From the IMG/VR virus record IMGVR_UViG_3300021373_000485, positions 1 to 32,462 of that record: a stretch of 32,462 nt of DNA; one strand, given 5' to 3'. This DNA is from a virus. The notes below the pieces were generated by a model. It saw only the letters and a program-made list of their open reading frames with translations, did not search any database and was not told where the DNA came from. Position 1 is the first letter of the stretch. Every line of letters starts with the position of its first letter. Both the position numbers and the translations under genes were made by a program. This document shows positions 1 through 7,527 of the stretch, in pieces.

Positions 1-405
1 CATAGAGTCAAACGTATTGTAAGCTGCTGCAGCTGCGGCTTTCTCTTGCTCACTTGCACCGTTAAGCCAAGAGAGTTCACCAAGAGTGACTACAGACTGA
101 CCAAAGTTAAACTTACGCATATGATTAACGTATGAATCGACAATCTCTTGACGATCAAACTTGTCTTCAGTCATGCCAAACTTATACTTCATGTAAGGAC
201 TGAGCTTAGCAAAGACATCATCACGAGTAAGATCACGTACACCCTCAGGCGCTGGGCCTTCAGAGGGTACAGCTTCTTCCATCTGTTCAGCTACCTTCGG
301 ACGGTCCGAATCTACAGGAGTGAGGTACTGAGTATAATCAGGTGTAGTACCTGTATCCTCTTCTTGATCTTGAAGAGGGGTGAGGTATTGAGTATAATCA
401 ACCAT
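1..405 (-). CDS. N-terminal 135 residues of a putative internal virion protein (cut by window edge)
   Basis: Seen: an ATG at 405 opens a frame that stays open to base 1, so the gene continues outside the window. An AAGG Shine-Dalgarno lies 7 nt before the ATG and overlaps the stop of the 749-aa gene upstream; only 9 bases separate the two genes. The octapeptide DYTQYLTP occurs twice, at residues 3-10 and 23-30, followed by an acidic linker and then a compact-looking region from about residue 57 (VRDLTRDDVFAKLSPYMKYK) that ends the visible part in an alanine run. Known: in T7-like and many marine podoviruses the last structural genes encode very large internal (ejection) proteins. Inference: this is probably such a protein, from position only; I recognise no enzymatic motif in the visible portion. 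Confidence 0.7.
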   Translation of the reverse strand, partial: MVDYTQYLTPLQDQEEDTGTTPDYTQYLTPVDSDRPKVAEQMEEAVPSEGPAPEGVRDLTRDDVFAKLSPYMKYKFGMTEDKFDRQEIVDSYVNHMRKFNFGQSVVTLGELSWLNGASEQEKAAAAAAYNTFDSM

Positions 406-414
406 AGTCAGGCC

Positions 415-2664
415 TTATCGTTTATTCAGTCCGTCACGTAGATTAAATAGAGACATAATTAATCGTTGTCTAGATGAAGTCTCAGGTAGCTTTCTTGTAG
501 CTTTTAGTAATCGTGTAACATCTGCAGCTGTCAGTTTACCTGAGGATACCTTTTTGTTGAACGCTTCTGCTGCTTTAGAAGATCCATGTACACGTTGAAT
601 AAGATCGCCAAACTCTGCTTGTCCCAATTTAGGTGCACTCTCTCTGTTAGGTGTCATCAAGCCACGAGGTGTAGCATTAATACCTCTCGTAGTAAAGTTT
701 TCTACAGCCATGTTACGAGGCATTTCTGCAGGAAGATCATCTTCTTCTGGAGAAGCGCCACGAGCTAGGCTTGCAGCACGATCAGGAGCCTCTCCACGAG
801 GAGGACGTACATCATCTGTAGTATCACGTAGACCTAGATCACGAGAACCTACTGTGCCAATAGCACGTGGGTTGTACTCTGTTTCTCCGTCAGAAGTATA
901 GAAGTTCCAGATGTCATCTAGTTTTTCTACTAAAGTTTTACCTGAGATAGGACCACGATACAGTTCATCTGTAGATGTGTCGATTAGTTGCTCCTGCTCT
1001 AGAATAGTCTTTAGTTTTTCTGCCTCTTCTCGTGATGGAGTTCTTCCCATCTCGTCCATCTTCTGTACATAACCTAGCATAGCTTGATCTACTTCGAGTT
1101 CCTGTACTTTTTCTACAACCTTTTTAGCCTTTTTAGCTGGTATGTTTTTGCGCTCTTGAATTAACTCTTCTAGCTGTTTATACGCAGGCGTGTCTGACGC
1201 TCTGGTGAAAACATTAGTGAATGTCTCTAGGTCTTCTGTTGTTTCTGCAGCCTCACCTAAAGTGTCTACCATAGCACCTACTATCATAAAGCCTAAAGTG
1301 TTAGACGGTGTATCTGTTAGCTGGCGCTGGGATAGAGGTCTAGATGGCATAGTGTAGCTATACTCGTTTACTGCTTTGGTAAACTTACGCCACGCATCCA
1401 TGCCTTGAGTTCCTAGTTTTTCTAAGTGATCAGGTAATCTATTTAATGCAGCATCTATGTCGGGTGCAACTTCAGGCATAGCCACAGCCACAGCTTCAGG
1501 TATATCATCACGCTCACGGAACCCAGGAGCACCACTCATATCGACTTTAAGTTCACCTTCAGCTACCTTTACTTTAGGTTTAAGTTTAAATGCAGGGCCA
1601 TCCTTACCTATTTTCACAAGTTGATCTTTATTAATCTCACCTTTTTCTGCGGCAGCAATAGCCTCTTCTTGACTATTAAAGGTAATCACTGTTGGTTCAG
1701 TAGGTAAGCCTAGATCGTCATCAGTTAATCCTTGAGCAGCTTTAGTTTTAACTTCAGGTTTTTTCTCTTCAAAGTAATCATTGAACGCACTCTCAAAGCC
1801 ATATAAGAATCCGTTGTTTACGATACTACCTGGAGTGTCTTCGTTTAAGGCTTTAGCATACTCAAAGATACTAGGGTCTAACTTAGCATAAGTGGCAATA
1901 CCGTCATAGCCTCTTCCTTTTAGTGTCTCTAATGCATCAATTTGTTCTTCAAGAGCCTCCTTATCTGACCCTTCTTTAGTCCAGTCACTCTTAAGCAATG
2001 CAATACGTGCATCAATACCAGACTCCATTTGATCAAGCATAACATCAGCATACAGCTTCTGTGCAGTAGGACTAAGAGGCTCAGTCGGTAGGTCTAACTG
2101 TAGTGCGGCACCAGCTCTAGGCCCAGCGCTACCCATAATACGATAGATGTCACGCCCTGTGTAGCCATTGATGTACATATCATCAAGTACTTCGTCCTCA
2201 AGCATAGCATTATCGAAGCCAAGGATAGCAGAGAAAGCATTACGGTCACGTTTAACAGGGTTAGCCTCAGACTTGTATAGGCCAAACGCACGTCTGATTA
2301 CAGTTTGCATATCTTCATCAGGGTTCTTCGATACGTAGTCAGCAGCTTTAGTTACAATACTGTCAATCTCATCTTTAGTAATATCAGTACGCTTTGAGGC
2401 TGTGTCCTGTAGCTCCATCAGTCCAGTGATACCATTGTTATCTAGGACATAGCGTACAGTACTAGGCTTAAACCCACGAGTTTGTAGGTTATTAACTACA
2501 GCCATAACAGAATTAGCTTTATCTTCACGGTCAGTTACAGCACGTGTACCGTAGGTCTGGATATAGTCTTTCGTCTTAGCAGCCTGTTCACGGAAGTACT
2601 GCCTATCTTCTTCCATAAGTTTAGCGAAGTTAGTGCCAAACCCTGCCATAAATCCTGCTGCCAT
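415..2664 (-). CDS. 749-aa putative internal virion / ejection protein
   Basis: I do not recognise a named family. The protein is long, mostly helical in character and charged, starts with a Gly/Met/Phe-rich segment (MAAGFMAGFGTNFAKLM), and has no signal peptide or clear membrane span. An acidic, Lys-Pro-rich central part (about residues 305-375) looks like a linker, and the last 80 residues are basic. A GLM tripeptide in TPRGLMTPN lies near residue 668 and matches tags in neighbouring proteins. It follows the 188-aa gene by 4 bases and precedes another long virion-type gene by 9 bases. Position after the nozzle, fibres, holin and lysozyme-like genes suggests one of the proteins ejected ahead of DNA. 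That role is inferred from synteny; the reading frame itself is certain. Confidence 0.75.
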   Translation of the reverse strand: MAAGFMAGFGTNFAKLMEEDRQYFREQAAKTKDYIQTYGTRAVTDREDKANSVMAVVNNLQTRGFKPSTVRYVLDNNGITGLMELQDTASKRTDITKDEIDSIVTKAADYVSKNPDEDMQTVIRRAFGLYKSEANPVKRDRNAFSAILGFDNAMLEDEVLDDMYINGYTGRDIYRIMGSAGPRAGAALQLDLPTEPLSPTAQKLYADVMLDQMESGIDARIALLKSDWTKEGSDKEALEEQIDALETLKGRGYDGIATYAKLDPSIFEYAKALNEDTPGSIVNNGFLYGFESAFNDYFEEKKPEVKTKAAQGLTDDDLGLPTEPTVITFNSQEEAIAAAEKGEINKDQLVKIGKDGPAFKLKPKVKVAEGELKVDMSGAPGFRERDDIPEAVAVAMPEVAPDIDAALNRLPDHLEKLGTQGMDAWRKFTKAVNEYSYTMPSRPLSQRQLTDTPSNTLGFMIVGAMVDTLGEAAETTEDLETFTNVFTRASDTPAYKQLEELIQERKNIPAKKAKKVVEKVQELEVDQAMLGYVQKMDEMGRTPSREEAEKLKTILEQEQLIDTSTDELYRGPISGKTLVEKLDDIWNFYTSDGETEYNPRAIGTVGSRDLGLRDTTDDVRPPRGEAPDRAASLARGASPEEDDLPAEMPRNMAVENFTTRGINATPRGLMTPNRESAPKLGQAEFGDLIQRVHGSSKAAEAFNKKVSSGKLTAADVTRLLKATRKLPETSSRQRLIMSLFNLRDGLNKR

Positions 2665-2668
2665 AGTA

Positions 2669-3235
2669 TTAACCTCTCGCCATCAAGCCACGAGCTACAG
2701 GCTGTTCCTGTGGTTCTGGCATCATTTGTTCTTCTTCTTGGGGCATCTCTGGTTGAGAGCTTTCCAGTGCATCTGCAGTTTGACGCATTAGTTCTACTCC
2801 TGCATCATCTTCTTCTGTGTTAGACATAGCGTCGATCTGCTTACGAACCATCGCTGCAATAACTTCATCTTCAGTCTCTTTACGTTCTATCTCAGAAGGT
2901 TCATCACCCATCTTGTAATCTAGTCCAGCCTCTTCTGCGATAGTCACAAGCTCTTCTGTAATAACGTCTTTAATTACAAGGCTTACATCTACGGTATGTA
3001 TACCTTCCATCTGTGCTTGGGTTAAGATAGTTTCTGCTAGAGGCTTAACAGGTACGCCGAGCTGCATGAGTTGCAGGATATTGTCTAGAGCTTCTGGACT
3101 GTTGATACCCTCTACGTGATACTTAACAGCCTCACGAGGTGAAGAGATCTCTGCAGGACGTTCCCACGGATAGTTCTTAGGCGTGTCTGTAAGAGACTGA
3201 CCTGGGATAGGTGCTGTAAATAGTTTATCTTTCAT
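2669..3235 (-). CDS. 188-aa acidic virion-associated protein, PIPGQSLT type
   Basis: The N-terminus carries PIPGQSLTDTPKNYPWERP (residues 9-27). I recall similar openings in structural proteins of marine phages, including cyanophage myoviruses; a search was not possible here. The middle is helical and acidic, the C-terminal third is Glu/Met/Pro/Gln-rich, and the protein ends in VARGLMARG, a GLM-type tag shared with other proteins in this window. Starts 2 bases after the lysozyme-like gene and ends 4 bases before the 749-aa gene, so it is co-transcribed with the ejection-protein cluster. Likely role: small virion or internal core component. Function is not known to me. Confidence 0.7.
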   Translation of the reverse strand: MKDKLFTAPIPGQSLTDTPKNYPWERPAEISSPREAVKYHVEGINSPEALDNILQLMQLGVPVKPLAETILTQAQMEGIHTVDVSLVIKDVITEELVTIAEEAGLDYKMGDEPSEIERKETEDEVIAAMVRKQIDAMSNTEEDDAGVELMRQTADALESSQPEMPQEEEQMMPEPQEQPVARGLMARG

Positions 3236-3237
3236 AG

Positions 3238-4077
3238 TTACTCCTGTAACATCAATAGGTCTAAGAACTCAGTAGCTCCAAACTTAGCTTTGTTTCCTGC
3301 TATACCTTTGTAGTAGCTGTCACCCTTCTTGAGTTTTCTGCTAGGTATATCATAAGGTACAGGAATAGAGGCAAACTCTTTCGCCAAGTTAAGCTGGAAT
3401 CTTTGTGCTGCTTTACGTTTAACTTCTGTAGGTGCGTTAGAGTTTATTACTGTTTGGAATGATTCATAACCTCGTTTCTTTATGAGGTAATTAAATGCTT
3501 TTCTCTGTGCCGCTTCATCAAAAGTCTCAGCACCGCTAAGTACTCCTTTACTAACAAGCTCATTAAGGGTACTCTGAATAATCTGGTTCTTACCTACGGC
3601 TGTTGATTTAGATCCCGCATCTAGCATTTGAATTTGGAAAGCTCTAACTTCGTCTACACTCATAGAGGTTATAGGCTTAGGTGGTTGCACTTTAGACCCA
3701 TTATATATTACATCATAGCCTGATGCTTCTTGTGAAGTTACTAAATCTATAAGCTCAGGAAAAGGCTCTGGACGTGTAGCTCTTGCGTCTTCTCCGTAGT
3801 CATCTTCTAGGTCAGAGTAGTCTAGCTCAGCTACTTCATACTCTTCTTTTTTAGGTAAGAACGAAGAACGGTTACTACGAATCTCATCTTTGTAGAAAGA
3901 CATAAGCTCAGGCGTATACTGGTCAATCTCATCCTGTACTTGCGCAATGGTATAAGTCTCTTCTTTTGCTTTAGACATAAGCCCTTGAGATCTACGGCGA
4001 CTACTATCTAAAGAAGGACCACTAGTTGCCTGTCCTACTATTGCATCTGCTAGACTGAATTGATCACTGAGTGCCAT
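3238..4077 (-). CDS. Virion-associated lysozyme/transglycosylase-like peptidoglycan hydrolase (279 aa)
   Basis: Residues about 105-272 read as a lysozyme-like fold: ELIDLVTSQEASGYDVIY at 108-125, with E117 as the candidate catalytic acid, then ITSMSVDEV (136-144), the core STAVGKNQIIQSTL (158-171), and a C-terminal SYYKGIAGNKA segment (255-265). The E...AxGxxQ arrangement is that of phage muramidases and lambda-type transglycosylases (GH104-like); the exact family is uncertain. About 100 N-terminal residues are a polar, acidic extension, longer than in free endolysins, with a GLM tag at 32-34. The gene sits among internal virion proteins and its ATG overlaps the stop of the 645-aa gene (TAATG). 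Inference: it travels in the particle and opens the cell wall during DNA entry; it could also be the lysis enzyme because a holin-like gene is nearby. Confidence 0.75.
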   Translation of the reverse strand: MALSDQFSLADAIVGQATSGPSLDSSRRRSQGLMSKAKEETYTIAQVQDEIDQYTPELMSFYKDEIRSNRSSFLPKKEEYEVAELDYSDLEDDYGEDARATRPEPFPELIDLVTSQEASGYDVIYNGSKVQPPKPITSMSVDEVRAFQIQMLDAGSKSTAVGKNQIIQSTLNELVSKGVLSGAETFDEAAQRKAFNYLIKKRGYESFQTVINSNAPTEVKRKAAQRFQLNLAKEFASIPVPYDIPSRKLKKGDSYYKGIAGNKAKFGATEFLDLLMLQE

Positions 4078-6014
4078 TATTCATCTGTCCCTGTGTTAGT
4101 CGGAGTACCAAAAATCTTATTACCGATCCATTTTAGTCCGTTATATAGTAGACTACTTGTAAGAGTACCTTTACCCATTTGGTCTGCTAGATCAGCTTTA
4201 CTTTCTGCGCTTAGTTTTTCTAATAATACGGAGGCTACACGATCTGCTGCATTCTCTGCTGAAGTAAATGCAAAACTCATAATGTCACGCTCACGTTGCC
4301 AGTACGCATCTAGATTAGTAGCTGTGAAACCATTCATAGTTTTAGCAAACAGCATGTTGCTTTCGTTTTGTGCGGCTGTGTCTAGCGTTGCAACATTCTG
4401 CCGCCATACTGCATTAGCTTGTGCTACAATCAAACCATTCTGTGCATTAAACTGGTCACGTTGGTTTTGCATAGAAGCATTAAAGTTACGTACAGAGTTT
4501 ATAGCACTAGCGTCAAACTGTGACATAGCGTTAGCTTGAGTTGCATTAAACTGAGACACTTGAGATGCAAGGCTTGAAAAGAACTGATTAGTCTGGTTCT
4601 CACTAGAGGCGTTAAACTGAGCTGCCGCATTCTGAGAAGCAGCGTCATTAAACAGAGCTTGTATATTCTGCTGAGCCTTGAACAAAGATGTTTGCTGTTC
4701 ATTAGATAGGTTAGCTAAGTCCATCTGCAAGAAGTTCTGAGCATTTTGTACTGCTGCCTGCTGACGGTTACTTAGGTTTGCCATGTCCAAGTTAGACAGT
4801 GCAGCTGCCTCTGCCATAACCATAGCTTGAGCATTGCTGAGATTGGCAAGGTTCATACTATTAGCAATACGTGAGTTTTCTAATGCAACCTGCTGCTCAG
4901 CTGTAAAGTTCATGTTAGCTACGTCAGAAATCTTAGCTGCGTTAGCAACACGAGCCTGGAAAGCTTGGCTGAACTCTAGTCCCATAAAGTCTGCACGTTG
5001 CTTCGCTGCAAGCATAGCACGTTGTTGACGGTTTGACAAGTTCTGAGATTCAAAAGATGCCATAGTAGCTGCATCAGCTTGGGCAATCGGTAGCGCAGAC
5101 TCCATTGCAGCTTGTATAACAGCCTGTCCTGCCATAGAAGATGCCCCTAATCCACGTGAAGATAGGCTAGCTAGGGCTGAGCGCATTGCTCCTGAAGCCC
5201 AAGGAGGAGTTTCGCCATCATCAAAGTCCTGCATTAGTCCTTCTAGTTGACCCGCTACAGTAGCTTTCTTTGAGGGAGAGGCCGTAGCCGCTTCAATCTG
5301 TTCTGTAAACTTAGCTGCTTTAGCTGCATCAGCTGCCCCACTAATAAGCTCACCGTCTTGGATCTGACGCTGTACAGGATTATCCATTAGTATGGCTTCA
5401 CCTTGTGCAGCTTCTAGTCCAGACACAGAAGATTCAGTTTGTTGGGCTGCGTCTATCTCTTGACTAACTGTACCCTTAGCTGCATCTAGTGTTTCTGTTT
5501 CAGCCTTAACGCCCTGTTTTACAGTTTTAGCATCATATGTTTCAGCATCTGTTTTAGTTACATCGTCTGCTTTCTGTGCATCACCTACTGTTTGTGCTTC
5601 TATTGTAACAGCATCACCCGCCTGCCCTTTAGAGGGGTCTATAAGCTGCTGGTCTGATGTACTAATCTTTTCTACGTCAGACTGTGTGGGGTCCATAGTA
5701 CCAGAAATAAGATCTTTAGTCTGTCCAGCTAGTTCAGATGTAAAAGGGGTAAGTTCAACATTTTCCTCAGCTGCATCTTCCTCAGCTTCAGGATCTTCCC
5801 CGTCTTCTAAACCGCCAGGAGCATAAGCTTTAATGTAACCCCCTTTAGCTAGACTTAGACGAGTCTTAGCCATTTCGTGAAGTCTACCCACACGTGCAGC
5901 GGCAGCGGGGTTAGAAGCTAAGAACTTTTCTTGCTCATCTGCCTGCATACCTTTTAGTTCTGGAATTATTCTTCCTAGCTGTTCTGGTGTAAATCCTGCA
6001 AAGTCTAACGCCAT
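4077..6014 (-). CDS. 645-aa internal virion protein with 11-residue (hendecad) repeats
   Basis: N-terminal part: EQLGRIIPEL and a KGG segment with a basic patch (LAKGGYIKAYAPGGL, 55-69), then an acidic, Ala/Thr/Val-rich linker to about 200. From residue 323 to 542 the sequence falls into an unbroken 11-residue register of 20 units; the best units are LANLSNAQAMV, MANLSNRQQAA, LANLSNEQQTS, QFNASSENQTN, QFNATQANAMS and NFNASMQNQRD, with Asn most often at position 3. NLSNxQQ/QFNA repeats of this kind are, to my knowledge, present in virion proteins of marine phages. No signal peptide; the C-terminal 100 residues are a non-repeating helical region. Position between the holin-like and lysozyme-like genes suggests an ejection protein. 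Start chosen at the ATG 3 bases after the holin-like stop. Confidence 0.8.
   Translation of the reverse strand: MALDFAGFTPEQLGRIIPELKGMQADEQEKFLASNPAAAARVGRLHEMAKTRLSLAKGGYIKAYAPGGLEDGEDPEAEEDAAEENVELTPFTSELAGQTKDLISGTMDPTQSDVEKISTSDQQLIDPSKGQAGDAVTIEAQTVGDAQKADDVTKTDAETYDAKTVKQGVKAETETLDAAKGTVSQEIDAAQQTESSVSGLEAAQGEAILMDNPVQRQIQDGELISGAADAAKAAKFTEQIEAATASPSKKATVAGQLEGLMQDFDDGETPPWASGAMRSALASLSSRGLGASSMAGQAVIQAAMESALPIAQADAATMASFESQNLSNRQQRAMLAAKQRADFMGLEFSQAFQARVANAAKISDVANMNFTAEQQVALENSRIANSMNLANLSNAQAMVMAEAAALSNLDMANLSNRQQAAVQNAQNFLQMDLANLSNEQQTSLFKAQQNIQALFNDAASQNAAAQFNASSENQTNQFFSSLASQVSQFNATQANAMSQFDASAINSVRNFNASMQNQRDQFNAQNGLIVAQANAVWRQNVATLDTAAQNESNMLFAKTMNGFTATNLDAYWQRERDIMSFAFTSAENAADRVASVLLEKLSAESKADLADQMGKGTLTSSLLYNGLKWIGNKIFGTPTNTGTDE
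4389..5048 (-). repeat. 20-unit hendecad repeat array inside the 645-aa protein
   Basis: Codes for residues 323-542 of the 645-aa virion protein. Unit starts fall at residues 323, 334, 345 and so on in steps of exactly 11 with no insertion or deletion. Units 1-12 favour NLSN(R/E/A)QQ and units 14-19 favour QFNA. At the DNA level the 33-base units are diverged, so this is a protein-level periodicity and not a recent tandem duplication. An 11-residue period is what a long amphipathic helix or right-handed coiled coil gives. Confidence 0.85.
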
Positions 6015-6016
6015 AA

Positions 6017-6271
6017 TTATTTATTCCCTATTTGCATCCACACAGACGCAGCTATGAATGATAGCAATGCTACTGTAGATATTTTTACTACTGTGTTCCA
6101 TATACTTTTCTTTGTATCACGATAAGCTTCGAGTAGAGTACGCATCTCTATAATGTCTTTGTGTGCGTCTTCATCTTGCAGACCCATAGACTTTAACGCC
6201 TCACAAGCACCACGCCTTGCTGCACGGTCAAGCATAGCCTCTAGCTCTTCTGGTGTCAAGTTAATACTCAT
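6017..6271 (-). CDS. Holin-like small membrane protein (DUF6127-like, 84 aa)
   Basis: Soluble N-terminal part with repeated charged helices (LTPEELEAMLDRAARRGACE; later IEMRTLLEAYRDTKKSIWNT at 41-60), followed by one hydrophobic segment at about 60-80 and a short polar tail. The pattern AR(R)GAxEAL...G...EDAxxDIxExRxLLExxRDxKKxxW is what I associate with the DUF6127 family of phage and prophage proteins, often listed as putative holins. With a single membrane span it would be a class III type holin or simply a membrane accessory protein. Its start overlaps the stop of the glycine-rich adhesin gene by 4 bases and it is followed after 2 bases by the 645-aa gene. Function is inferred from size, topology and context. 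Confidence 0.65.
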   Translation of the reverse strand: MSINLTPEELEAMLDRAARRGACEALKSMGLQDEDAHKDIIEMRTLLEAYRDTKKSIWNTVVKISTVALLSFIAASVWMQIGNK

Positions 6272-7527
6272 GCTACTGATCCGTAAACTGTGCCGTTGTT
6301 AGTGTATGTAGCAATAGCTGTACCAGAGATAGCTGCGCCACCTGCACCGCCACTGTCGCCACCTGCTGCACCCCAGCCGCCACCGCCGCCTGTACCATTA
6401 TTACATCCTCTGGAACCTGCCTCGCCACCGACGCCACCAGCACCACCGCCATAACCGTATGTACCTGGATTACATATACCGCCGCCATCTGCTCCATCAC
6501 TGCTTAAAATACGACCACCGCCTGACCCTATTGGGTATGTGTAATCGCTACTAGAATTGTTTTTAAAGTTACCGCCTGAACCACCGTGATAAGCGTTACC
6601 GCCACCATTGCCTATCTGACCTGCTTGACCTATAGCACCGCCATACCTAGTCCCGTATGTACTAATAGAGTTACCACCACCAGCACCGCCGCCGCCTGTT
6701 GCCCCACGACCACCACCGCCGCCACCAGCGATATACGCACCTGATGCATTTGTTAATGTAACGCCAGTAGCATTATTTACAAGGGCAGGGCCACCATCAT
6801 TATTACCGCTATCGCCGCCTCGCCCGATGATGTACCCGTTGTTAGTAATGGTAACTAAACCATTCATGCTGCTAGGTATAGTCAAGCCACCTACGGAAGT
6901 ATCATCTGACCATAAATAGACACCAGAAGAAATAGTTGCACTTACAGGGTCAGTACCATTCCAACCTGCTGCAGTAGCTAATGTACTTAAATCTGCTTCT
7001 TGTGTGTTCGTAGAAATAGTAAAACTAAATAATAATGCTGTGCCGTAAAAGTCCTGAAAGTCTATAGTGCCAGACGTAGGTACACTTGTATTATTACCTG
7101 TTACATAAGAGCCATCGCGATAGAAATCTGAGAAGCTAATTGAACCTGTAGCACCAGAGTTAAACTCATCCCTGATACGGCGTAGAGACATACATGGACC
7201 GTTGTTGGATGTCTTACTTAGTGTACCTTGCGTAGACTCAGGATCGTAATAGCTTAATACCTCTATAAAGTGATCCCAGTTATCACTTGTTGGACCGATG
7301 TCTTGATCTGTTGGATCAATGTGTTTTAGCATTGCTAAGACATCTGCAAGATCGCCGTTATCTCCATCTAAATCTATGTCACAAAAGTTATACCCCGTAG
7401 ACAGCACAGTAGTACTAGCAGACGTATAATAAATACCAGTATTACCACTGTTTACATTTAAGATGTCATCTTTGTACTTTTCGCTCAGGTCATCCCAACC
7501 GCGTATATTATCAGTAGGTAAAGCCAT
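6268..7527 (-). CDS. Glycine-rich tail adhesin (419 aa, gp38-like polyglycine tip)
   Basis: Residues 1-165 are a globular module with Asp-rich loops (DIDLDGDNGDLADVL) and two copies of an ISFSDFYR/IDFQDFYG segment (130-137 and 155-162). Residues about 170-235 are a beta domain ending in NNGYIIGRGGDSG. From about 235 to 410 the protein is dominated by Gly runs separated by short Asn/Ser/Tyr spacers, and it finishes in a short beta strand segment. Known: distal adhesins of T4-like phages such as S16 gp38 use parallel polyglycine-II helices linked by variable loops to bind receptors. Inference: this is a tip adhesin of that structural type, encoded just after the 720-aa fibre (TAATG overlap). 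No sequence-level homology to gp38 is claimed. Confidence 0.7.
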   Translation of the reverse strand: MALPTDNIRGWDDLSEKYKDDILNVNSGNTGIYYTSASTTVLSTGYNFCDIDLDGDNGDLADVLAMLKHIDPTDQDIGPTSDNWDHFIEVLSYYDPESTQGTLSKTSNNGPCMSLRRIRDEFNSGATGSISFSDFYRDGSYVTGNNTSVPTSGTIDFQDFYGTALLFSFTISTNTQEADLSTLATAAGWNGTDPVSATISSGVYLWSDDTSVGGLTIPSSMNGLVTITNNGYIIGRGGDSGNNDGGPALVNNATGVTLTNASGAYIAGGGGGGRGATGGGGAGGGNSISTYGTRYGGAIGQAGQIGNGGGNAYHGGSGGNFKNNSSSDYTYPIGSGGGRILSSDGADGGGICNPGTYGYGGGAGGVGGEAGSRGCNNGTGGGGGWGAAGGDSGGAGGAAISGTAIATYTNNGTVYGSVA

